A stretch of 64,000 nt of DNA from Petrotoga olearia DSM 13574 (GTDB taxonomy: Bacteria; Thermotogota; Thermotogae; Petrotogales; Petrotogaceae), in contig NZ_AZRL01000006.1 in NCBI RefSeq assembly GCF_002895525.1, forward strand, positions 1 to 64,000, written 5' to 3'. The translations under genes and the position numbers were made by a program. The notes under the pieces were generated by a model, which searched no databases, was not told the DNA's origin, and worked only from the letters and a program-made list of their open reading frames with translations. Shown piece by piece: positions 35,712-43,886 of the stretch. Numbering within the stretch: the stretch's first letter is position 1; each line of letters opens with the position of its first letter.

Positions 35712-36622
35712 AACACCTCTCTTTCTTCTCTCAGGAGAATTCTTTGAATTAAAGAAACCCCTAAAATAATGAGAAAAAATATCACCGTTAAAGAAGATGC
35801 ATAACCAACGTTTTGCATCCTAAATCCTTGATTATATATATGTAACATTACTGTATATGTCGAATAATTTGGACCACCGCTTGTCATAATGTATACTTGA
35901 TCGAATAATTTGAAAGCGAGTATCGTGGTAGAGATAATTACGAATATACTTGTATTTTTTAGTTGGGGAAGAGTGATATATATAAATTGTTTCCATTTGT
36001 TTGCTCCATCTATTGTTGCTGCTTCATACAATGATTCGGGAATTTCTTGCAATCCCGCAAGAAATATCAGCATTTGAAAACCTACTCCTTGCCAAATAGA
36101 TAAAAACATTATTGTCGGGAAAGCGATTCTTTCGGTGCTAAGAAAATCTATAGGCTCCCAGTTCCCAAATGTAATGAAAGAAAGGATGGCGTTTATCGTT
36201 CCCTCAGGATGATATAAAAATGTCCATATTACTGCAACAACTACCATCGTTGTTACGGTAGGTAAAAAGTATATCGTCCTAAACGTCGTACTACCTTTTA
36301 TTTTTTGGTTTACGAGTATCGCTAAAAATAAGGCAAAAATGGTTTGAAGAGGGACAACTATGGCTACGAAATAAAAATTATTTAGTAGGGCTTTTCCAAA
36401 GAGGTCATCGCCTAACATTCTAACATAATTGCTAAATCCAACAAATCTAGGTGGAATAGGAGAAATTAAACGAGTATTCGTAAAGGATAAATAAAAAGCA
36501 AAAAAGAAAGGAATTATTAAAAATACGAACAGTAAAATACTTGCAGGTAATAAAAAAGGTAAAGCCTGCTTAAGCCCCCTTTGTTTATAACTCATTTTCC
36601 TACTTTTCTCTGCTTTATTCAA
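35708..36622 (-). CDS. sugar ABC permease (MalF type)
   Basis: A 304-residue permease with six helices and an EAA loop (YEAATIDGANKWKQFIYITLPQL). It pairs with the MalG-type permease just downstream. It lies about 100 bases after the binding-protein gene, separated by a strong hairpin. Confidence 0.9.
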   Translation of the reverse strand: MNKAEKSRKMSYKQRGLKQALPFLLPASILLFVFLIIPFFFAFYLSFTNTRLISPIPPRFVGFSNYVRMLGDDLFGKALLNNFYFVAIVVPLQTIFALFLAILVNQKIKGSTTFRTIYFLPTVTTMVVVAVIWTFLYHPEGTINAILSFITFGNWEPIDFLSTERIAFPTIMFLSIWQGVGFQMLIFLAGLQEIPESLYEAATIDGANKWKQFIYITLPQLKNTSIFVIISTTILAFKLFDQVYIMTSGGPNYSTYTVMLHIYNQGFRMQNVGYASSLTVIFFLIILGVSLIQRILLREEREVF

Positions 36623-36677
36623 CTTTATTCACCTCTTTATCTACTTCATAATTGAAAAGTTTTCTATCAATTTTAAA

Positions 36678-36703
36678 AACAGGGTGAGTTTTCTCACCCT
36701 GTT
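36678..36703 (-). promoter_or_regulatory. intercistronic hairpin between binding-protein and permease genes
   Basis: An 11-bp perfect stem (AACAGGGTGAG with CTCACCCTGTT) closes a TTTT loop. It sits 17 bases after the binding-protein stop. In sugar ABC operons such hairpins often protect the upstream mRNA or stop most transcripts, giving excess binding protein. A matching hairpin occurs at 50921-50947. Confidence 0.75.
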
Positions 36704-36720
36704 CATGGAGCTTGTAACAT

Positions 36721-37980
36721 TTAATATATGGGATAACCCTGGTTAGATTCAATATCCTGATCTATCACCCTAACCGCTCTGTCCAGAATTTCTTGGACAT
36801 CTACACCTCTGATTAGATTTCCTATCATGTCTTGGAAAGCTAAAGTAATAGCAGGGTAACCAGGAGTAACTGGTCGAGGAAGGGCTATTGTATTTAATTG
36901 TTGAACATAAATGTTGAGTGGTCCACCCTCTTTGTACAGCTCAGAAAGTTCAATTGCTGAATATCTAGAGGGGACAGCTCCATTGGCATTGGACATTTTA
37001 ACAATTTCTTCCGGTTTCAAGAGAAATTCTAAGAATTTCCATGAGGCTTCAGGATTTTTTGAGTTGGTTGTTATTGCCCATGCCCAAGATCCCATACCAC
37101 TAACATGTTTGAAAAATTTTGGAGCAGGAATTAAAACAAGATCATCTCCCAACGCTCCTTTACCTTGTGGATATTCCCAGTGTCCAGCCCATTCTAATGG
37201 GATTTCACCGTTCAAAAATTCTACATTATATCCTGGAGGATTTGAATTGACAAATCCTTGTTCAAACAGAGCCTGTAACCAAGATGCAGCTGCAACGGCT
37301 TCAGGACCATTTAATACTCCTTCTGCACTCATGTAGGTTTCTCTGTCTATTAAATCAGCTCCAAATCCTTGGAAAAATGGCGACAATCCGTAGGTGTACC
37401 ATTCTCCTCTATCGTTTGCTTTAAGGTCTAAGGAATAAGTAACTTCTGGTAATTCTTTCAATCTTCTTAGTACATCCATGAATTCGGTAAATGTCCAGGC
37501 ATCTTCTACGTTTTTTGGGATTCTTACATTGGCTTTTTCCAGCAAGGCTTTATTACCCCACAAGGCTAAACCTGAGTCAAAGGTTCCCAACGCGTATATT
37601 TTTCCATTGTAAGTCCCCTGGGCAATAATAGAGGGTAAGAAATCTTCTTTCAACTCTGAGGGCATGAATTCATCTAGGGGTCTCAAATAACCGGCCCATG
37701 CATAATTTGAAACAAATGGTCCGTCCAGATCTAATATATCCGGTAAATCTCCAGCCAAAGCAGCGGCGTTCACTTGATCGTTGTAACTACCTTCGGGCAA
37801 TTGAACAGCAACAACTTTAACTTCGTTCTGCATGGCATTAAATCGTTTTACTTGATCTTCTATAACCTCTCTCTCTTCGCCTCTTCCTGAGTGGAACCAC
37901 ATAGTAATTTCAACTTGACTAAAAACAGAGATGCCCAAAAAGATCAATAAAACAAACAAAATACTTACTACTTTTTTCAT
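36721..37980 (-). CDS. sugar ABC substrate-binding protein
   Basis: An extracellular solute-binding protein of the MalE/UgpB family (419 residues) with a signal peptide ending near SVFSQ and no lipobox Cys. It delivers a sugar to the two downstream permeases. The GH32/68-like enzyme in the operon points to a fructoside or other short glycoside. GGAGGT precedes the ATG, and a strong promoter lies at 38050-38078. Confidence 0.92.
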   Translation of the reverse strand: MKKVVSILFVLLIFLGISVFSQVEITMWFHSGRGEEREVIEDQVKRFNAMQNEVKVVAVQLPEGSYNDQVNAAALAGDLPDILDLDGPFVSNYAWAGYLRPLDEFMPSELKEDFLPSIIAQGTYNGKIYALGTFDSGLALWGNKALLEKANVRIPKNVEDAWTFTEFMDVLRRLKELPEVTYSLDLKANDRGEWYTYGLSPFFQGFGADLIDRETYMSAEGVLNGPEAVAAASWLQALFEQGFVNSNPPGYNVEFLNGEIPLEWAGHWEYPQGKGALGDDLVLIPAPKFFKHVSGMGSWAWAITTNSKNPEASWKFLEFLLKPEEIVKMSNANGAVPSRYSAIELSELYKEGGPLNIYVQQLNTIALPRPVTPGYPAITLAFQDMIGNLIRGVDVQEILDRAVRVIDQDIESNQGYPIY

Positions 37981-38347
37981 TTTGATGACCTCCTCTTATG
38001 AAAATTGTTCTTATAGATCCAGAATTAAAAAACAACAACATTCAGCAAAATTCTACAACAAATAACAAAAACTGTCAACTTTCAACAGTGGTGGTTATGG
38101 GTAATTATATACGATTATTTTCAATTAAAGACAAATAACTCTAATTTTCTTAGTATTTTAAAAATAAATTGGAGTAATGCAAACCGATTGCCGATAATAA
38201 TACCTAAACTCTTCAGCTCGCTGTGAGGATAAAGATATTTAAGGGAATTGTTATTTAAATTCTTAAACAAATACCATTTGTTCACGAAACTTATGGTATA
38301 ATGTAAAAGGTTATTTTGGCCCAAAAAATAGAAAAAGGAGTAAAAAC
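37981..38347. other. divergent promoter region, sugar operon and DEAD-box helicase
   Basis: This 367-bp gap holds the minus-strand sugar operon promoter and, at 38297-38302, a TATAAT that should start the helicase transcript about 40 bases before its ATG. The middle (38100-38270) is AT-rich with no coding frame or strong hairpin that I can see. Confidence 0.6.
38050..38078 (-). promoter_or_regulatory. sigma-A promoter of the sugar operon
   Basis: On the minus strand -35 TTGACA (38078-38073) and -10 TAGAAT (38055-38050) are separated by 17 bp. The -35 is part of ACTGTCAACTTTCAACAGT, which has ACTGT and ACAGT ends. It may be the DeoR operator. Confidence 0.75.
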
Positions 38348-39949
38348 ATGACAAAATTTCAACACATGGGCCTTTCTGATAACATACTCAACGCGATTGA
38401 TAAAAAAGGGTACGAAGAACCAACTCCTATCCAAGAAAAGGTTATACCCCTTCTTTTATCTGGTAAGAATAATGTAATCGGTCAGGCTCAAACTGGTACA
38501 GGAAAAACTGCAGCATTTGGTATACCTCTAATTGAAAGATTAGAAGAGAAAGCAAACGACCTTCAAGCTTTGGTATTAACTCCCACAAGAGAGTTAGCTT
38601 TGCAAGTTTGTAATGAGATAGACTCATTGAAAGGAAACAAAAGATTGAACCTTCTTCCCGTGTATGGAGGGGTCTCAATTGGAAATCAAATCAGAACCCT
38701 CAAAAGAAAAGTAGATTTAGTGGTAGGTACCCCTGGAAGAATAATAGATCATTTGAATAGAGGTACTTTAGATATTAGTAAAATTAAGTATTTGGTCATT
38801 GATGAAGCCGATGAAATGCTAGATATGGGTTTTATAGAAGATGTGGAGACGATACTCTCAAAAACTAATAAAGAAAAGCAAATTTTGATGTTTTCAGCTA
38901 CAATGCCTCAAAGGATTGTTACCCTTGCTAGAAAGTATATGGGAAATTTTCAAACGGTAACAACAGTTCAAGAAAACAAAGAGGACATAACAGTAAAAAA
39001 GGCAAAACAAATTTATTACATGATTTCTGAATCTGATAAAATCGAACTTTTGAGTAGACTAATAGATTTAGACACTAATTTTTACGGTCTTGTATTTACT
39101 AAAACAAAAGTCCAATCGGAAGAAATCGCAAACGAATTAGTCAGAAAAGGTTACGAAGCAGAAGCCCTGAATGGAGACGTTTCTCAAAATCAAAGAGAAA
39201 GAATAATGGATAAATTTAAGAACAAACGAATAAAAATTTTAATAGCCACAGATGTTGCAGCTAGAGGTATAGATATAGACAATCTTAAATACGTTATCAA
39301 TTATTCTCTTCCACAAAATCCAGAAAATTATATACATCGTATCGGAAGAACTGCAAGGGCCGGAAATGAGGGTACAGCTATTACTTTTGTTACACCTAGC
39401 GAGTATAGAAAATTCATGTTCATTAAGCATTCCTCAAAAGCCTTAATAGAAGAAGCTAAAATACCACAAGCAAAAGATATTGTTAATGCAAAAGTTGAAA
39501 AAATAAAAGACGAGATCAAATCTAATCTTTCCAAAGATATAGATCCCATATACGAAATCTTGACGGAAAAAATAATAGAGGAAACTGACCAAGAACCCAG
39601 TCAAATAATTTCTTCTATTTTAAAGTATTTTTATGGTGGAATCTTGAAAGAAGAAAATTATAACAAAATAAAGGAAGTTAAAAGTTCTTCAAAAAGCAAG
39701 GATCAAAGGTTATTTGTTGCATTAGGTAGTTCAAGTAAAATGACACCAAAAAAGCTTGCTGAATTCATTGAAAGGGAAACTGGTGTAACCATTAAAAAAA
39801 TAAAAGATATCCAAGTAATGGATAAATTTTCTTTTGTGACAGTTCCTTCAGAAAAAGCTGAAGCAATAATAGAGATATTCAAGCAAAAATCAAATAGAAA
39901 AAGACCACTCGTAGTAGAAGCTAAGTCCAAAAGAGAAGTGAGAAAGTAA
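38348..39949 (+). CDS. DEAD-box RNA helicase with DbpA-type RNA-binding domain
   Basis: All helicase motifs are present: Q motif (EEPTPIQEKVIP), motif I (AQTGTGKT), PTRELALQ, DEAD, SAT, ARGIDID and HRIGRTARAG. The C-terminal 75 residues (LFVALGSSSKMTPKKLAEFI) form a DbpA RNA-binding domain. It resembles CshA/DbpA proteins that help ribosome assembly and RNA turnover, often at low temperature. 533 residues; AAAAGGAG precedes the ATG. Confidence 0.93.
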   Translation: MTKFQHMGLSDNILNAIDKKGYEEPTPIQEKVIPLLLSGKNNVIGQAQTGTGKTAAFGIPLIERLEEKANDLQALVLTPTRELALQVCNEIDSLKGNKRLNLLPVYGGVSIGNQIRTLKRKVDLVVGTPGRIIDHLNRGTLDISKIKYLVIDEADEMLDMGFIEDVETILSKTNKEKQILMFSATMPQRIVTLARKYMGNFQTVTTVQENKEDITVKKAKQIYYMISESDKIELLSRLIDLDTNFYGLVFTKTKVQSEEIANELVRKGYEAEALNGDVSQNQRERIMDKFKNKRIKILIATDVAARGIDIDNLKYVINYSLPQNPENYIHRIGRTARAGNEGTAITFVTPSEYRKFMFIKHSSKALIEEAKIPQAKDIVNAKVEKIKDEIKSNLSKDIDPIYEILTEKIIEETDQEPSQIISSILKYFYGGILKEENYNKIKEVKSSSKSKDQRLFVALGSSSKMTPKKLAEFIERETGVTIKKIKDIQVMDKFSFVTVPSEKAEAIIEIFKQKSNRKRPLVVEAKSKREVRK

Positions 39950-39975
39950 AGGCAAAAAATGGATTATAGAAACAA

Positions 39976-41124
39976 CTAGTTCGATTCTGAAGCATTTTTA
40001 ACCGCTTCATATACGTTTAAATGTAATCTTTTATCATAAGCTTCGGGTAAGATCCTGGTAGGCGTGGGAATACACGAATTTGAAATTGCAAGTATTGCAG
40101 AATGGAGCATTTTTTTAGTTATTTTAGATTTTTTTTCTATCGCTCCCTTCATTATTCCTGGAAAGGCTATGAGATTGTTGATTTGGTTAGGATAATCTGA
40201 TCTTCCAGTTGCCACTATACTTGCCCCGAAGCTTTTTGCTAATATTGGATCTATTTCTGGCAAAGGGTTGGCAAGTGCAAATATTATAGGATTTTTATTC
40301 ATCTTTTTTACCATTTCTTCGTTCAAAATATTGCCCTTGGATACCCCTATGAACACATCTGCACCAAAAAGAGCATCTGTGAGATTCCCTATTATATTTT
40401 CTGGATTTGTTATCTGCGCTAATTCTTTGTGATATTCATGTAAGCAACTTTCTGGAACATTTTTATTCAATACTCCATTCTTGTCAACTAAAATAAGATT
40501 TATAACGCCAAAATCTATCAAAAACTTGGCTATATTGTACCCCGCTGCCCCTATACCGTTAATAACAACTTTAATATTTTTTGCTTCTTTGCCCGTTAAT
40601 TTCAATGCATTCAACAATCCTGCCGTAACTACTACAGCAGTTCCCTGCTGATCATCATGAAAAACTGGAATATTCATTGTTTTATTCAATTCTTCTAATA
40701 TTCGAAAACATCTAGGAGCGGAGATATCTTCTAAGTTTATACCTCCAAAAGAAGGTTCTAAGTTTTTCACAATTGAAACAATTTCTTCTGGATCTTGTGT
40801 ATTCAGGCAAATTGGAAAGGCATCAAGCTGACCAAAAAGATTAAACAACAAGGCTTTACCTTCCATAACGGGAAGCGCTCCATATGGTCCTATGTTACCA
40901 AGACCCAATACGGCACTCCCGTCTGAAACGATACCAACGGTGTTCCAACGTCTTGTGTATAAAAATGTATTTTCTGGATCTTTAGAGCATTCTTCTGCAA
41001 CATCTGCTACCCCAGGAGTGTATAGTAGGGATAACGATTCTTCGTTCAAATTGTCGACGTTCGAAATTGTCCTAATTTTTCCTTTGAGTATTTTGTGTAA
41101 TTCTTTCGCGTCCAAGATTAACAC
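39976..41124 (-). CDS. malic enzyme
   Basis: The short bacterial-type malic enzyme (382 residues) decarboxylates malate to pyruvate with NAD(P). YTPGVADVAEECS, GNIGPYGALPVMEGKA, GGINLEDISAPRCF, PVFHDDQQGTA and the Rossmann motif NGIGAAGYNIAKF are in the usual order. It is last in a minus-strand operon with the two fumarase genes, so fumarate can be turned into pyruvate. Confidence 0.94.
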   Translation of the reverse strand: MLILDAKELHKILKGKIRTISNVDNLNEESLSLLYTPGVADVAEECSKDPENTFLYTRRWNTVGIVSDGSAVLGLGNIGPYGALPVMEGKALLFNLFGQLDAFPICLNTQDPEEIVSIVKNLEPSFGGINLEDISAPRCFRILEELNKTMNIPVFHDDQQGTAVVVTAGLLNALKLTGKEAKNIKVVINGIGAAGYNIAKFLIDFGVINLILVDKNGVLNKNVPESCLHEYHKELAQITNPENIIGNLTDALFGADVFIGVSKGNILNEEMVKKMNKNPIIFALANPLPEIDPILAKSFGASIVATGRSDYPNQINNLIAFPGIMKGAIEKKSKITKKMLHSAILAISNSCIPTPTRILPEAYDKRLHLNVYEAVKNASESN

Positions 41125-41134
41125 TCCTTAAAAG

Positions 41135-41632
41135 TTAGAATATCTGATTGCCGTTTGTATCTATTGCCACCATTAAAGGAAAATCTTTCACGCTTATGTT
41201 ATAAATAGCTTCTGGCCCTAATTCTGGGAAGGCTAGAACCTTTATATCCTTCACACATTTAGAAAGATATGCAGCTGCACCACTTGGAGTTATAAAATAA
41301 ACTCGCTTGTATTTCACACAGAGCTTTACTGCTAAATCACTTCTTTTCCCTTTTCCAACCGTTGCTAACACCCCTAATTTAAAGATCATTTCAAGATATT
41401 TATCCATTCTTTCACTCGTTGTTGGGCCTATAACGCCTATCTTAGAATTCTTTGGAGGATTAGCAGGACCAGCATAAAAAACAATTTTTTCATTTAAATC
41501 TACTGGAAGCTTTGAATTTTCTGATACTAATTCCAAAAGTCTTTGGTGGCCAGCATCCCTCATAACTATCAATTCACCTGTGTATTGTAAGAGTTCTCTG
41601 ACCTTTAATTTTTTTATTTCATCCATCTTCAA
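41135..41632 (-). CDS. fumarate hydratase class I, beta subunit
   Basis: A 165-residue protein matching the C-terminal domain of class I (iron-sulphur) fumarase. The markers are MRDAGHQRL, YAGPANPPKN, GPTTSERMD and the C-terminal FPELGPEAIY. It overlaps the alpha-subunit gene by 14 bases and forms the active enzyme with it. Confidence 0.93.
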   Translation of the reverse strand: MKMDEIKKLKVRELLQYTGELIVMRDAGHQRLLELVSENSKLPVDLNEKIVFYAGPANPPKNSKIGVIGPTTSERMDKYLEMIFKLGVLATVGKGKRSDLAVKLCVKYKRVYFITPSGAAAYLSKCVKDIKVLAFPELGPEAIYNISVKDFPLMVAIDTNGNQIF

Positions 41633-42440
41633 ATTTTACCACACCTTTTCTACAAAGGTAACAATCTAAGGAAACCCCAACCGGAAGTGTTGCAACATGG
41701 GTGGGAGCATATTCTACATGTACCGAAAAAATCGAAGCCCCCTCTTTTAATCCTTGAAAACCTATTTTTAAAGTATTTAAATCTTTCAATAGCTCTTCCT
41801 CAAAATCTGCGTATACAGGGTTTTGATTTCTTTCTTTGAAACTTTTAGTTAAAGCCAATTTGGATAAAACCATCGCTTTATCAGAAGTTCCACCTATTCC
41901 TATTCCAACATGTAAAGGCGGACAACCTTTTGCCCCGTTTTCTTTCACATGCCCGATTATTAGATCTTTTAACTCTTGGACATTGATTGATGGTTTTAAC
42001 ATGAACAAGGCTGAAAGGTTCTCGCTTCCCCCACCTTTTACTAAAAATTTGATCTCTAAACTCTTCCCAGAAATTTGAAATATGTGTACAACAGCAGGAA
42101 TGTTGTTCTTAGTGTTTTTTCTTTCAAAAAGGGGGTCACTGACAAGTGAAAATCGGAATGGATTTTCTGTGTATACCTTTTCAACCACCTCATTTAAAGT
42201 TGAAAATATCGGTTCTTCAAGTCTAACTTCGTTTCCTAAAAAAACAAAGAATTCAACAATACCCGTATCTTGACAGAGGGGTAATTTTTCAGCTTCTGCA
42301 ATTTTATAATTTTCTTTAAGTGCTTGGGAAAATGGGCCAACGTATCCGTCTATGTAAGCTTTTACTTCTGGGTTTATCGTTTCATTGATCTTTAATAAAT
42401 GATTTGACAATTTTTCTAGTATTTCACGCTTATGTATCAT
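41619..42440 (-). CDS. fumarate hydratase class I, alpha subunit
   Basis: The 273-residue catalytic subunit interconverts fumarate and malate with a 4Fe-4S cluster. Three cluster Cys candidates are in LCQDTGIVEFF, KGCPPLHVGIG and DCYLCRKG. GGTSDKAMVLSKLAL is typical. It starts the fumarase-malic enzyme operon. Confidence 0.93.
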   Translation of the reverse strand: MIHKREILEKLSNHLLKINETINPEVKAYIDGYVGPFSQALKENYKIAEAEKLPLCQDTGIVEFFVFLGNEVRLEEPIFSTLNEVVEKVYTENPFRFSLVSDPLFERKNTKNNIPAVVHIFQISGKSLEIKFLVKGGGSENLSALFMLKPSINVQELKDLIIGHVKENGAKGCPPLHVGIGIGGTSDKAMVLSKLALTKSFKERNQNPVYADFEEELLKDLNTLKIGFQGLKEGASIFSVHVEYAPTHVATLPVGVSLDCYLCRKGVVKFEDG

Positions 42441-42638
42441 CTCAAACTCCTTTTTTACACCTGCCTAATGCTTTCAGCAATGCTAAAACTTACTTTAGTA
42501 CCTCTTTGTCTCTCGACCAAACCATTCGTTTTTAAAATTTTTAATTTCGGATCTTTTATCTTATCGTCTAATTTTCCACCTTTTTAAAATTTTAGCATAA
42601 AAAAATGAAAAATTAAGAATTTTTAAGTTTTTAAGTCC

Positions 42639-42682
42639 TAATCGGCTCTAATCGACTTTAATTGTCTATAATTAGCTTTAAT
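42639..42682 (+). repeat. five TAAT units at exact 10-bp spacing (array B)
   Basis: TAAT begins at 42639, 42649, 42659, 42669 and 42679. Four of five units read CT(A/C/T)TAAT followed by a pyrimidine. The array ends 28 bp before the -10 box, exactly as in array A. The -35 region between is poor (TTTTAT), so the array may replace or support it. Confidence 0.88.
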
Positions 42683-42710
42683 CGGATTTTTATTTTGAGA
42701 ATTTAAGAGG

Positions 42711-42716
42711 TATAAT
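42711..42716 (+). promoter_or_regulatory. -10 box of the beta-glucan locus lacI
   Basis: Perfect TATAAT; transcription would start near 42723, at the operator. The expected -35 position (42688-42693) is a poor match, unlike at array A. Confidence 0.6.
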
Positions 42717-42723
42717 ATGAATA

Positions 42724-42737
42724 GTTAAGCGGTTAAG
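42724..42737 (+). promoter_or_regulatory. LacI operator 1
   Basis: GTTAAGCGGTTAAG is a near palindrome with central CG. Its complement differs from site 2 (43810-43823) at only two of 14 positions. It covers the predicted transcription start of the LacI gene, fitting autorepression. Confidence 0.7.
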
Positions 42738-42769
42738 TACTCTTATAATAAAATATTGGAGGATATACA

Positions 42770-43795
42770 ATGCCACCAAAGAAGAATAAAAATTCTCGAA
42801 TAACTATTGAAGATATTGCACAGATTGCACAAGTTTCTAAAGCTACCGTGTCATACGTGATCAACGATAAACCTGGTGTAAGTGAACCAGTTAGAAATAA
42901 AATAAAAAGTATAATTGAAGAAACTAATTATTTTCCTAATTCCGCAGCAAGAGGTTTAGCTGGTGAAAAAACACATTTTGTAGGTTTAGTTATCCCGGAT
43001 ATTTCTGATATGTTTTATGCCAATATAATTAGAGGAGTAGAAAAAACTTTAAATAAAAAAGATTATCTTCTCACTTTATTTACCACACACGCACGACCAG
43101 AAAGAGAGCAACAAGTAGTTCGACTGTTGAATAAAAGTATAGTTGACGGGTTAATTATAATGGCCTATTTTATTACTGATAATTTCATAGAATCATTGAA
43201 AGAAAGAGAGATTCCTTTTGTCTTTATCGACTATCCACCAAAAGATGAAGAAATTTATTCCGTAATGGTTGACAACGAAAATGGAGCGTATGAGGCGACA
43301 GAATATTTGATAAAACTTGGACATAAAAGAATAGCGTTTTTAGCAGGTCCAGAAGTTGCCTGGGATTCAAAGGCACGATTCAAGGGGTATTTAAAGGCAT
43401 TAAAAACTTATGGAATCCAATTCAGCCCAGAATTAGTTGAAAACGGTAATTTCACAAAAGAAGAAGGATATGCCGCTACAAAAAGATTGTTAGAAAAAAG
43501 AGAAAAATTCACTGCTATTTTTTCTTCAAACGATCAAATGGCCATAGGAGCAATAAGGGCTTTAAAAGAAAGTGGTTACAAAATTCCCATAGATATCTCC
43601 ATTGTGGGGTTTGATAATATCGAGGCCAGTTCTATAATAGAACCGCCTTTAACAACAGTTTCACAGCCCATATATGAAATGGGTAAAAAAGCTGTAGATA
43701 TTATTACAGCTTTAATCAATGAAGAAAAAATTGAAGAAAAAAGATATATGTTAAAAACAAAATTAATCGAAAGACATTCTTGCATAAGAATTTAA
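42770..43795 (+). CDS. LacI-family regulator of the beta-glucan locus
   Basis: A complete 341-residue LacI/GalR protein. The helix-turn-helix is TIEDIAQIAQVSKATVSYVI, the hinge AARGLAGEKT, and the sensor has FVGLVIPDISDMFYANI, then SVMVDNENGAYEATEYLI and VGFDNIEASSIIEPPLTTV. The effector is probably a sugar from the downstream pathway. Operators of the same type flank it at 42724 and 43810. GGAGGATA precedes the ATG. Confidence 0.93.
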   Translation: MPPKKNKNSRITIEDIAQIAQVSKATVSYVINDKPGVSEPVRNKIKSIIEETNYFPNSAARGLAGEKTHFVGLVIPDISDMFYANIIRGVEKTLNKKDYLLTLFTTHARPEREQQVVRLLNKSIVDGLIIMAYFITDNFIESLKEREIPFVFIDYPPKDEEIYSVMVDNENGAYEATEYLIKLGHKRIAFLAGPEVAWDSKARFKGYLKALKTYGIQFSPELVENGNFTKEEGYAATKRLLEKREKFTAIFSSNDQMAIGAIRALKESGYKIPIDISIVGFDNIEASSIIEPPLTTVSQPIYEMGKKAVDIITALINEEKIEEKRYMLKTKLIERHSCIRI

Positions 43796-43806
43796 ATTTT
43801 TATAGA
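43780..43806 (+). promoter_or_regulatory. possible promoter of the GH94 gene
   Basis: TTGCAT (43780-43785) and TATAGA (43801-43806) are 15 bp apart, short of the ideal 17. The operator begins 4 bp later, which supports a start here. It overlaps the end of the LacI gene. Confidence 0.4.
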
Positions 43807-43809
43807 TAA

Positions 43810-43823
43810 CTTAACCGATTAAG
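43810..43823 (+). promoter_or_regulatory. LacI operator 2
   Basis: CTTAACCGATTAAG is a 14-bp palindrome apart from one base pair near its centre. It lies 64 bases before the GH94 start. With site 1 it suggests that the LacI protein represses both itself and the catabolic operon. Confidence 0.75.
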
Positions 43824-43886
43824 TAACTATAAATAAAGTTTTTAATAGCCTTTATAACAGTAATTTTAAAAATCAGGAGGGAAGAT

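Larger units (their letters stand above)
42441..42769. other. intergenic region with phased array and lacI promoter
   Basis: A 329-bp gap between divergent genes. It has the fumarase promoter side (unclear boxes), then TAAT array B, a -10 box and a LacI operator, all listed separately. Three TTAAG pentamers at 42613, 42623 and 42631 precede the array and may be a worn extension. Confidence 0.6.

Noticed and set aside
36911-37336. Long plus-strand open frame opposite the sugar-binding protein gene
   Set aside because: It is a mirror of the coding strand with no ribosome site or family features. The same holds for other long antisense frames inside genes.
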